10,705 nt of DNA from JBFKUL01 sp041635755 (GTDB lineage: Bacteria; Pseudomonadota; Gammaproteobacteria; Burkholderiales; SG8-39). How positions within the stretch are numbered: the stretch's first letter is position 1; each line of letters begins with the position of its first letter. The notes below the pieces were generated by a model, which was not told the origin of the DNA, did not search any database, and saw nothing but the letters and a program-made list of their open reading frames with translations. Location of the stretch: positions 1-10,705 of the forward strand of contig JBFKUL010000087.1 in assembly GCA_041635755.1 (NCBI GenBank). Reading direction: 5' to 3'. Position numbers and translations under genes: made by a program. Positions 1 through 6,053 of the stretch are shown piece after piece.

Positions 1-699
1 AAACGAGGGCGGGTGCGCGGTGCCGGGGTTCGCGAGCGACCACGCGTCGAGCAGGCGCGGCACGCCGCCCTCGAACGGCGCCTGCATGCGCGCGTACATC
101 GGATCTTGCGGCGGCAGATTGAGATCTCCGGTGACGATCGCCGAAGTCGCGCTGCCAAGCGGCGCGAACGGCCCCGATGGGTAGCGCGCGGAGGGCGTGG
201 CGGCGACCCGGATGCAAGCCTCGGCATGCAGTTCGCGAAGCCGCTCGACCTGGGCGGCGCGCTGCAGTTCCGAGTAGTACTCGAGATGCGTAGTGGTGAC
301 GCGCAGCGGGCCGAATGGCGCCTCGATCACCGCCTCGATGGCGATACGCGGCATGCTCGGCTTGTCGGGGTCGGCAGGCCAGGGCAGCGAGTGCCGCATC
401 ACGCGGCGCACCGGCAGGCGCGAGACGAGCACGTTGCCGAAGCGCCGGCGCCCGCCCGAGTCGTCGGGCACGTCGACGCCGTAACCGAAGAACACCTGGT
501 AGCCAGGAAGCCGTTCGCGCAAGAGCGCCACCTGGTCTTCGCCGCTCGAGCCGGCGAGCGGCGCGAAGTTTATCGCCACCTCCTGGAAGCAGGCGACGTC
601 GAAATCGGCGAGTTCCTTCGCGACGCGCGCGATGCGCGCCGGATCGACGCGTCCGTCGATGCCGCGGCACCACTGAATGTTCCAGGAGAGCAGGCGCAT
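1..699 (-). CDS. Endonuclease/exonuclease/phosphatase family protein, 3'-truncated by window edge
   Basis: The frame reads from ATG at 699 down to base 1 with no stop, giving 233 residues, so the C-terminus lies outside the window. The protein shows the EEP (DNase I-like) fold in order: an opening strand with SWNIQW (Asn7), a metal-binding Glu in CFQEV (Glu40), FGNVLVSR (about 87-94), TTTHLEYYS with the catalytic-type His138, and VTGDLN with Asp192 and Asn194. Family members are metal-dependent phosphodiesterases acting on nucleic acids, phospholipids or nucleotides. There is no signal peptide, so it is probably cytosolic. The final SDH-type motif expected near the C-terminus is beyond the edge. 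No clear Shine-Dalgarno precedes the ATG, but the WNIQ strand normally begins such proteins, which supports this start. It is divergent from the HtrA-like gene. The substrate cannot be inferred. Confidence 0.9.
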   Translation of the reverse strand, partial: MRLLSWNIQWCRGIDGRVDPARIARVAKELADFDVACFQEVAINFAPLAGSSGEDQVALLRERLPGYQVFFGYGVDVPDDSGGRRRFGNVLVSRLPVRRVMRHSLPWPADPDKPSMPRIAIEAVIEAPFGPLRVTTTHLEYYSELQRAAQVERLRELHAEACIRVAATPSARYPSGPFAPLGSATSAIVTGDLNLPPQDPMYARMQAPFEGGVPRLLDAWSLANPGTAHPPSF

Positions 700-851
700 G
701 GCGTTTCGAGCCGGGGGCAGCGATTCGGACCGGCTAGGGTACGGTCCTCGGCCTGCGGAGTAAAGGCGCCGCATCCGTCTCGACGGGACTGGAAAACCTC
801 TGCGTGCAGGCACAGAATGGTAACGGCAAGGACACGATTGCGGAGGTGCAG
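700..851. promoter_or_regulatory. Divergent intergenic region with a short dyad
   Basis: These 152 bp separate the starts of the EEP gene (minus) and the HtrA-like gene (plus), so promoters for both should lie here. A perfect 6-bp inverted repeat (GGACCG at 727-732, CGGTCC at 742-747, 9-nt spacer) is the only clear symmetry. On the minus strand a weak promoter-like pair, TTTACT, 17 nt, TACCCT, overlaps the dyad, which would suit an operator. The match to the sigma-70 consensus is poor, so this is only a suggestion. The plus-strand promoter is not recognisable. Confidence 0.3.
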
Positions 852-1874
852 ATGGCCGATTTAGGAGCGTGGTGGCGGGTCGAGCTCAGGTCGCTGGCGA
901 CTTGGCTTCTGGGCGCCGCGCTCGCCGCGTCGCTGCCGGCAAGCGCTCAGAAAAAAAAGGACGAACAGACCGACGACACGCTCTCGGCAATCGTGCGGGT
1001 GCACGTGAAGATCCTGCCCGACGCGCGCACGCGGGCGATCCTCGGCGCGCAGCGCCTGGGCAGCGGCGTGCTGATCCGCGACGGCTTTGTGCTCACCATC
1101 GGTTACCTCGCGCTCGAAGCCGATTCGATCGAGGTCACCGGCGCCGACGGCAAGGCGGTGCCGGCGCTGCTCGTCGGTTACGATCATGCCTCGGGGTTTG
1201 GCGTGCTCAAGCTGCTCGGACCCTCGCCAGGCAAGCCGCTGCCGCTCGGCGAATCCAATGCCCTCGGCGAGCGCGTTCCCGCGATGGTCGCGACCTTCGA
1301 CGGTCGCGACGGCGTGAACTTGGTCTATGTGGTTTCGCGCCGGCCGTTCACCGGCAGCTGGGAGTACCTGCTCGAGAGCGCGATCTTCACCTATCCGGCA
1401 GTGGCGAACTGGTCTGGCGCGGCGCTGATCGGGCGAACCGGGGCGCTGCTCGGCATCGGCTCGCTGATCGTGCCCGACGCGGCCGGCCCGGGAACCCAGT
1501 CGCCCGGCAACATGTTCGTGCCGATCGACCTCGTGAAGCCGATTCTGGAAGATCTGATCGCGCGCGGCCGCGCTGCCGGCTCGCCGCGGCCCTGGCTCGG
1601 CCTGAACGCCGAGGAGGTGCGGGGCCGCCTGATCGTGGTGCGCGTCTCCCCCGAAGGACCCGCGGAGCGCGCGGGCCTAAGTGCGGGCGATATCGTGCTC
1701 GGGGTGGCCGGCGAGCCGGTCGACTCGTTGGCGGATTTCTACCGCAAGCTTTGGGCGCGCGGCTCTGCAGGTACCGACGTGCGCCTGCGCGTATTGCAAG
1801 GCGCCCAGGTCAACGAGGTGAGCGTGCGCTCGATCGATCGCATCGAGTACTTCCGACGCAAGCCGGCTTACTGA
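852..1874 (+). CDS. Exported HtrA-like (S1C trypsin-fold) protein with PDZ domain, catalytic triad degenerate
   Basis: This 340-residue protein starts at ATG 852, preceded by GGAGG at 842-846 with a 5-nt spacer. An upstream in-frame GTG at 804 is less likely because it lacks a ribosome site and would bury the signal peptide. Residues 1-33 look like a signal peptide (WLLGAALAASLPASA) with cleavage near SAQ, so it is probably periplasmic. A chymotrypsin-like domain spans about 45-235 and a PDZ domain about 248-325 (WLGL, then GPAERAGLSAGDIVLGVAGEPV). Active HtrA proteases read TNxHV, TDLAVLK and GNSGGP. Here those segments read LTIGYL (His replaced by Tyr85), SGFGVLK (Asp replaced by Gly115) and NWSGAAL (Ser188 kept). 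Two of the three catalytic residues are therefore missing and hydrolysis is unlikely. A chaperone, scaffold or peptide-sensing role through the PDZ domain is plausible but inferred. It stands alone and converges on the HD gene. Confidence 0.88.
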   Translation: MADLGAWWRVELRSLATWLLGAALAASLPASAQKKKDEQTDDTLSAIVRVHVKILPDARTRAILGAQRLGSGVLIRDGFVLTIGYLALEADSIEVTGADGKAVPALLVGYDHASGFGVLKLLGPSPGKPLPLGESNALGERVPAMVATFDGRDGVNLVYVVSRRPFTGSWEYLLESAIFTYPAVANWSGAALIGRTGALLGIGSLIVPDAAGPGTQSPGNMFVPIDLVKPILEDLIARGRAAGSPRPWLGLNAEEVRGRLIVVRVSPEGPAERAGLSAGDIVLGVAGEPVDSLADFYRKLWARGSAGTDVRLRVLQGAQVNEVSVRSIDRIEYFRRKPAY

Positions 1875-1902
1875 GCGGCTTACCGGGTCGGCTGGCGAGC
1901 GG

Positions 1903-2856
1903 CTAGGGGACGACCAGCGCCGGCGCGGATTCTGCGCGCAGCGTGCTCGGCGGCAGGCGGCGCAGGATGCCGGCGCCCTGCGACTTCGCGAGCACCTCGG
2001 CATGGCGTACGTTCTTCTGGATCTCGTCCAAGTACACGTTCTGACCGCCGAAATGGCGTGCGGCATAGTCGTAGGCGCGCGAAAGCGCCTCATCGAGGCG
2101 CCGCGACGCGGACTGATAGAAGTCCGGCGTCTTGTGCACCAGATCCTCGCCCGAGGCGAACACCGTTTCGGTGCCCCCGTCCGGACGCTTGCGCTGCGCA
2201 ATGCCGGCAAGCACGAATTCGGGGTAAAGCCGGTCGCGGCATTTCTCGAGGTAGCAGCGGTCGGACATCTGCGCAATGATGTCCGCGGTGCCGAGCATGT
2301 GCCCGATGCGCCGCATCATCGAGTCCGAGACACGGATCGTTTCGGTAGGACGCTCGTATCCCGTGTAATGGAGCAGCGTGGCGGCGACGCCGGCCAGCCG
2401 GCCCAAGCCGAGTCGATGCAGATAGCGGCGCAGAAATGTGGCGCCGCGCGAGATGTGGATGAGCGTGTATTCGGCGCCGTTATGATGGCGCCGATCGCCG
2501 CGCCGGCGCAGATAGCCGAAATCGTGGAACAGCGCCGCGATCACGCCGAGCATGAAGTGCTCCGGCGAAAGCGCCGGCGCGCTGTCGCGGCGGCTGCGCG
2601 CATAACCGTCCAGCAGGCGCGCCATGGCCAGCGTCACGTCGAGCACGTGCTGAATGTCGTGATACGCGGTGTCGCAGGCGTGATAGTCGGGATGCTCGCC
2701 CCGATACAGGCGCTGCATGTCGGCAAACGCGCGCACGATCGGCGTCGCGTAGGTGCCGCGGAAATGCGCGTGGTACAGGCGCAGGACTTCGGACTCGACC
2801 TCTCCCGCCGATGTTGTGCGGATCTGGTCGGTGACGTCGTAATCGCTGCGTCTCAT
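1903..2856 (-). CDS. HD-domain phosphohydrolase, distantly like class I cyclic-nucleotide phosphodiesterases
   Basis: This is a 317-residue protein with ATG at 2856. The frame stays open upstream, but that stretch is low-complexity and basic and overlaps a candidate promoter, so the internal ATG is preferred. The metal-binding HD signature is visible: YHDIQHVLDVT (His66, His70), ALFHDFGY (His111-Asp112), RRHHNGAEY (His124/125), LLHYTGY (His163) and GTADIIAQMSDR (Asp192). The spacing of YHDIQHxxDVT followed by the HD pair resembles the catalytic core of class I cyclic-nucleotide phosphodiesterases, although the signature HDxxH reads HDFGY here. No sensor domain, signal peptide or membrane segment is seen. 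Members hydrolyse phosphomonoesters or phosphodiesters, including nucleotides. The substrate is unknown. It converges on the HtrA-like gene with a 28-bp gap. Confidence 0.85.
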   Translation of the reverse strand: MRRSDYDVTDQIRTTSAGEVESEVLRLYHAHFRGTYATPIVRAFADMQRLYRGEHPDYHACDTAYHDIQHVLDVTLAMARLLDGYARSRRDSAPALSPEHFMLGVIAALFHDFGYLRRRGDRRHHNGAEYTLIHISRGATFLRRYLHRLGLGRLAGVAATLLHYTGYERPTETIRVSDSMMRRIGHMLGTADIIAQMSDRCYLEKCRDRLYPEFVLAGIAQRKRPDGGTETVFASGEDLVHKTPDFYQSASRRLDEALSRAYDYAARHFGGQNVYLDEIQKNVRHAEVLAKSQGAGILRRLPPSTLRAESAPALVVP

Positions 2857-2886
2857 GACGGGCCGGGGTGGAGAAAGAGCGCGCGT

Positions 2887-2915
2887 ATTGTGCTTCGTTC
2901 CTCGGGCGCTTACAA
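2887..2915 (-). promoter_or_regulatory. Candidate sigma-70 promoter for the HD-domain gene
   Basis: On the minus strand, TTGTAA (2910-2915) and CACAAT (2887-2892) are separated by exactly 17 nt. Each hexamer matches 4 of 6 consensus bases. Transcription would begin about 25 nt before the chosen ATG at 2856, giving a short leader without a Shine-Dalgarno. This is a pattern match only. Confidence 0.35.
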
Positions 2916-3081
2916 GTACCGGGGCAAGCCGCTGGCGATGCCGGCCCTTCCAGGGGTTGCTGAGTAGCGCTAGGATGTGCGGGCAACTGCGCGAGCACGG
3001 TGGACTTTTTTGTGGCGGCAGTTCGCGGATGAGCGTTGACAAGGTTTGACGACGCCGCGACGGGTCGCGAGGATCGGGGCG

Positions 3082-3303
3082 GTGTCAAACTACTCGCTGA
3101 CAGAGGAAGAGCGAGCGCAGCTGGCGGCGCGACTCCACCAGCTGGAAATCGAGCACGGCGACCTGAACGACGTGATCGGCAAGCTGTCGCTCGATCCGCT
3201 TCAGGACCAGCTGCAGTTGCGGCGACTGAAGAAGCGCAAGCTGCTGCTCAAGGACCAGCTCGAGCGGCTGCGCGCGATGCTGATACCGGACATCATTGCC
3301 TGA
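3082..3303 (+). CDS. YdcH/DUF465 family small protein
   Basis: This 73-residue protein starts at GTG 3082, with AGGA at 3070-3073 and an 8-nt spacer. An upstream in-frame TTG at 3046 would add 12 residues foreign to the family and has no ribosome site. The sequence shows the hallmarks of DUF465: a charged helical start (LTEEERAQLAARLHQLEIEH), a DLNDVIGKLS turn, then a lysine/arginine-rich second helix (LRRLKKRKLLLKDQLERL) ending in LIPDIIA. The predicted fold is a helical hairpin or coiled coil. The family is widespread in Proteobacteria and has no firmly established function. The last four sense codons and the stop form part of the left arm of a perfect inverted repeat (3289-3329), so 3' mRNA structure and protein C-terminus share the same bases. 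It appears monocistronic. Confidence 0.9.
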   Translation: MSNYSLTEEERAQLAARLHQLEIEHGDLNDVIGKLSLDPLQDQLQLRRLKKRKLLLKDQLERLRAMLIPDIIA

Positions 3304-3329
3304 GCGCTTCGCGCTCAGGCAATGATGTC
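3289..3329 (+). repeat. Perfect 19-bp inverted repeat spanning the DUF465 stop codon
   Basis: The left arm (3289-3307) and right arm (3311-3329) are exact reverse complements of 19 bp with a 3-nt TTC loop. The left arm includes the codons for the terminal Asp-Ile-Ile-Ala and the TGA stop. The transcript would fold into a very stable hairpin. No T-run follows the right arm (the next bases are GGGGCGCTGG), so it is not a canonical intrinsic terminator. It could still act in 3'-end protection, pausing or bidirectional termination. Another possibility is that it is one end of a REP/BIME-like repeat. Confidence 0.9.
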
Positions 3330-3367
3330 GGGGCGCTGGTAAATGAGAGCAGGGGGATCTGGCCCTT

Positions 3368-3386
3368 CCCGTCGCTACGCGACGGG
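3368..3386 (+). repeat. Second hairpin in the DUF465-dtd gap
   Basis: CCCGTCGC (3368-3375) and GCGACGGG (3379-3386) pair perfectly over 8 bp around a 3-nt TAC loop. Near-identical GGCCCT tracts flank it at 3361 and 3386. It lies 38 bp after the 19-bp inverted repeat and together they fill most of the 136-bp gap before dtd. A pyrimidine-rich stretch with TCTTTCTT follows about 30 bp later, too far away for a standard terminator. The tract has the look of a REP-like extragenic repeat, but only one copy is in the window. Confidence 0.6.
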
Positions 3387-3439
3387 GCCCTCCCAATTCC
3401 TCCGCGGCCCCTCCGTCTTTCTTAGTTGTTGACGAGATC

Positions 3440-3898
3440 TTGATTGCGCTGATACAGCGGGTAAGCGAAGCGAGCGTCGAGGTCGGGGGGCAGATCGTCG
3501 GGCGGATCGGGCCGGGCGTGCTCGCTCTGGTCGGCGTCGAGCCGGGCGACGGGGAGGCGCAGGCGCTGCGGCTCGTCGAGCGCGTACTGGGCTACCGGAT
3601 CTTCGAGGACGCAGGGGGCAGGATGAACCTGTCGCTCGCGGACTCGCAGGGCGCGTTGCTCGCGGTCCCTCAGTTCACGCTCGCGGCCGACACGCACAAG
3701 GGGGCGCGGCCGAGCTTCTCGAGCGCGGCGCCGCCCGAGCTCGGCGCACAGTTGTTCGATCGCTTCGTGGCGCTTGCGCGCGAGCGCCATCGGCCGGTGG
3801 AGACCGGGCGCTTCGGCGCGCACATGCGCGTCGGCCTGGTCAACGACGGACCGGTGACTTTCTGGCTGCGCGTTTCGCCTTCGGACGCGCCGCGCTAG
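3440..3898 (+). CDS. dtd: D-aminoacyl-tRNA deacylase (Dtd)
   Basis: This 152-residue protein (usual length about 145-150) starts at TTG 3440, which gives the family-typical N-terminus MIALIQRVSEASVEV. The upstream ribosome site (GAG at 3434-3436) is weak. Dtd hydrolyses the ester bond of D-aminoacyl-tRNAs, and of glycyl-tRNA(Ala), in the cytosol, guarding against mischarging. Visible motifs are the LGYRIFED segment (50-57), the PQFTLAADT active-site strand (77-85), RPSF (90-93) and the cross-subunit NDGPVTFWL motif (135-143) with its Gly-Pro pair that enforces chirality. The catalytic strand normally reads SQFTL; here the Ser is Pro77, while Gln78 and Thr80 are kept. The 3' end overlaps the cupin gene on the other strand by 59 bp. 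Identity is secure from the two family motifs. Confidence 0.96.
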   Translation: MIALIQRVSEASVEVGGQIVGRIGPGVLALVGVEPGDGEAQALRLVERVLGYRIFEDAGGRMNLSLADSQGALLAVPQFTLAADTHKGARPSFSSAAPPELGAQLFDRFVALARERHRPVETGRFGAHMRVGLVNDGPVTFWLRVSPSDAPR

Positions 3899-4313
3899 CG
3901 ACGCTCGCGTCGGCCGTCTCGAAATCCGCCGGCGCCACGATCTCCAGCAGCTCCAGGTCCTTCGAGTGCGCGATTTCGCGATGGCGGATGCGGGGCGGCT
4001 GGTAGAAGCAGGTGCCGGGGCGCATGGTCACGACGCCGACGCCTTCATACTCGAACTTTGCCCAGCCCTTGAGCACGTACACAAACTGCACGTCGCAGTC
4101 GTGCAGATGCCAATGGCCGTGCGGCGCCTTGCCGGGCCGGGCCCGGATCACGTGCGCGACCACCTTGCCGCGCGTGGCGCGCTCGATGCCGAGGTCCCGG
4201 TACTCGAAGTACGCGCGCAGCCCGCGGCGCTTGAATTTCGCCTTGGCGCGATGGCTGATCGCGAAGCGCGCGGCGCGCCGCTTGGCGGCCGCGGAGACCG
4301 TTGCTGTCTTCAT
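3840..4313 (-). CDS. Cupin-domain protein, co-translated with the CoA-transferase
   Basis: This 157-residue protein starts with ATG at 4313, which overlaps the CoA-transferase stop (ATGA, 4310-4313). A strong AAGGAGG lies inside the preceding gene (4320-4326) with a 6-nt spacer, so translation is coupled. A single cupin barrel is visible. Motif 1 is at about 61-82 (GKAPHGHWHLHDCDVQFVYVL, a His cluster at 65, 67, 69 and 71 with Gln76 where many cupins have Glu). Motif 2 is at about 100-115 (GTCFYQPPRIRHREIAHS, His111). These residues probably bind a divalent metal. Both ends are unusually basic: residues 11-30 are rich in Lys/Arg/Ala, and 143-157 form a Lys/Arg tail. The role is unknown. Pairing with a CoA-transferase suggests a small-acid sensor, isomerase or dioxygenase, but this is inference. 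Its 3' end overlaps dtd. Confidence 0.88.
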   Translation of the reverse strand: MKTATVSAAAKRRAARFAISHRAKAKFKRRGLRAYFEYRDLGIERATRGKVVAHVIRARPGKAPHGHWHLHDCDVQFVYVLKGWAKFEYEGVGVVTMRPGTCFYQPPRIRHREIAHSKDLELLEIVAPADFETADASVASAARPKAKRAARKSPVRR

Positions 4314-5866
4314 GGGTTGCCTCCTTTGAACATCGGTCGATCGTGGAAGATACGCTCATCCATGGTTTTCAGCTCGGGCGCCACCGCCACCGGCGCCGCG
4401 AGCTGCGCGAGCACGTCGCGCTCGAGCTCGACGCCGGGCGCGATTTCGGTGAGCGTCAGGCGCCCCTCGCGCAGCTCGAACACTGCCCGCTCCGTGACGT
4501 AGAGCACCTTGGCGCTGCGCGAGACGGTGTAGGGGCCGTTGAACGATAGCTGCTGCACTTTCGGCACCACCTTCCTGACGCCGCCTTCCTTGACGACGGT
4601 CAGCCGTCCGCCGCCGACGCGCACCTCGAGGCCTTTCGCGGTGAGCGAGCCCATGAACACGACTTCCTTCGAGGTCTGGGTAATGTTGATGAAGCCGCCG
4701 ACCCCGGCGACGCGGGTGCCGAACCTGGAGACGTTGACATTGCCCTCGAGGTCCATCTCGGCCAGCCCGAGAAACGCGATATCCAGTCCGCCTCCGTCGT
4801 AGAAATCGAACTGCTCCGCGTGAGACACGATCGCATCCGGATTCGCGGCGGCCCCGAAGGAAGGATACTGCGCCGGAATGCCGCCGATCGGCCCGGATTC
4901 CACCGTCATCACGAAATTCGACAGGCCTTCTTCGCGCGCCACCTGTCCGACGCCCGCGGGCATGCCTACCCCGAGGTTGACGATCGGTCGCGGCCACTTG
5001 AGCAGCTCGAACACGGCGCGGCGCTGCACCACCTTGCGCAGATCGAGCGGCAGCGGCTTCACGTCCTCGGGTTTTTCGCGCGCGTCCCCGGTATAGGCTG
5101 GGTTGTAGTCCTCGCCGTAGGTCTGCCAGTGGTCCTGCGCGTTCTCGGCCACCACCACGTAGTCGACCAGAATTCCGGGAATGCGCACTTGATGCGGATG
5201 GATCGCGTGCTTCGGCACCAGCTGCTTGACCTGCACGATGACAATGCCGCCCGAATTGTGCGCCGCCTGGGCAAGCGCCAGCACGTCGTTGAAGAACACC
5301 TCGCGCTCCATGCTGATGTTGCCGTCCGCGTCGGCCGAGGTACCGCGCAGGATCGCGCAATGAATCGGGAACGCCGGGTAGAACAGGCATTCCTCGCCGC
5401 GCAGCGTAAGCACCTCGACCAGCTCCTCGCGCGTGACATCGTTCAGCTTGCCGCCGCCGTGACGCGGGTCGACGAACGTGTGCAGGCCGATCGGCGAAAT
5501 CACGCCCGGCTTCTTGCCGGCGATGGCCCGATACAGTTGAGCGATGACGCCCTGCGGCCAGTTGTAGGCTTCGCATTTGTTGGCCATCGCGAGCGCGCCG
5601 AGGCGCGGCGCGGCGCCCCAGTGCCCGCCGATGATGCGCTTGACCATGCCTTCATGGCCGTAGCGGCCGGTGCCGCGCGTCGCGCGATCGCCTTGGCCGG
5701 CGGCGTAGATCAGCGTCAGATCGCGCGGCCGGCCGCTCTCGAGAAAGCGCTGCTCGATCGCGGTACTGATCCCCTCGGGATGGCCCGACCCGGTGAATCC
5801 GGCGGTCGACACCGTCCAGCCGTCCTGTAGCAGCGCGGCGGCTTGCCGATACGATACGACTTTCAT
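4310..5866 (-). CDS. Acyl-CoA:acetate/3-ketoacid CoA-transferase (COG4670, propionate CoA-transferase/YdiF type)
   Basis: This 518-residue protein is the size of single-chain family I CoA-transferases, in which alpha and beta halves are fused. The alpha half (about 1-270) has TAGFTGSGHPEG (21-32), YAAGQGD (54-60) and an SPIGLHTFVDPRHGGGK segment (124-140). The beta half has NLGVGMPAGV (297-306) and the catalytic motif VESGPIGGIP, with Glu323 as the residue expected to form the glutamyl-CoA thioester (Glu324 in Clostridium propionicum Pct, from memory). A glycine-rich GGGLDIAFLGLAEMDLEGNVNVS segment (358-380) follows. It transfers CoA between short-chain acyl-CoAs and carboxylic acids in the cytosol. 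The donor and acceptor cannot be deduced. It is first in an operon with the cupin and divergent from the kinase/dehydrogenase pair. No clear Shine-Dalgarno is seen. A TAGAAT hexamer (minus strand, 5875-5880) lies so close to the ATG that a leaderless transcript is possible. Confidence 0.93.
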   Translation of the reverse strand: MKVVSYRQAAALLQDGWTVSTAGFTGSGHPEGISTAIEQRFLESGRPRDLTLIYAAGQGDRATRGTGRYGHEGMVKRIIGGHWGAAPRLGALAMANKCEAYNWPQGVIAQLYRAIAGKKPGVISPIGLHTFVDPRHGGGKLNDVTREELVEVLTLRGEECLFYPAFPIHCAILRGTSADADGNISMEREVFFNDVLALAQAAHNSGGIVIVQVKQLVPKHAIHPHQVRIPGILVDYVVVAENAQDHWQTYGEDYNPAYTGDAREKPEDVKPLPLDLRKVVQRRAVFELLKWPRPIVNLGVGMPAGVGQVAREEGLSNFVMTVESGPIGGIPAQYPSFGAAANPDAIVSHAEQFDFYDGGGLDIAFLGLAEMDLEGNVNVSRFGTRVAGVGGFINITQTSKEVVFMGSLTAKGLEVRVGGGRLTVVKEGGVRKVVPKVQQLSFNGPYTVSRSAKVLYVTERAVFELREGRLTLTEIAPGVELERDVLAQLAAPVAVAPELKTMDERIFHDRPMFKGGNP

Positions 5867-6053
5867 TGCGCGGAATTCTACTTCGCGCGCGTTTTGGTGC
5901 GCCCGCGTTTCACTGCGGAATTGTGCCCGCGTGGCGAATCAGCGTAAGCTTCCGCGAAGTCCTGCCGCCGGCCCAACCGGCGCGTCGAGCCGCCGCGAGG
6001 TCGGGCTCGAGCGCGCCGCGCAGGGACGGCGGTCAACCGTCCGCCTCCTGCAA
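5867..6053. promoter_or_regulatory. Divergent control region between CoA-transferase and kinase genes
   Basis: These 187 bp separate two divergent operons and should contain promoters for both. What is visible is a TAGAAT hexamer on the minus strand (5875-5880), an 8-bp direct repeat GCGGAATT at 5870-5877 and 5915-5922, and a small palindrome CGGTCAACCG just upstream of the kinase start. No convincing -35/-10 pair for the plus strand was found. The frame of the kinase stays open through the region, but the translation there is low-complexity and not homologous-looking, so it is treated as noncoding. Confidence 0.4.

Noticed and set aside
13..864. Long plus-strand open frame over the EEP gene
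   Set aside because: The minus strand reads a clean EEP protein with all motifs here; the plus-strand translation is Arg/Ala-rich and motif-free, as expected of antisense high-GC DNA.
2002..2967. Long plus-strand open frame opposite the HD gene
   Set aside because: It is antisense to a protein with a full set of HD metal ligands and has no recognisable domain or ribosome site.
3044..3090. Imperfect stem (GTTTGAC with GTCAAAC) around the DUF465 start, and a perfect TTGACA at 3036-3041
   Set aside because: The arms are 7 bp around a 33-nt loop and no -10 box lies at the right distance from TTGACA; chance is a sufficient explanation.
3289..3386. Intrinsic terminators for the DUF465 gene
   Set aside because: Both hairpins are stable but neither is followed directly by a T-run, so they are reported as repeats and not as terminators.
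4356..5576. Second long minus-strand frame inside the CoA-transferase, and an antisense frame at 4820-5830
   Set aside because: Both overlap the intact CoA-transferase and give Arg/Ala-rich translations without motifs.
5793..6053. N-terminal extension of the kinase by 87 residues
   Set aside because: The added stretch overlaps the divergent CoA-transferase start and is low-complexity; the kinase fold begins just after ATG 6054.
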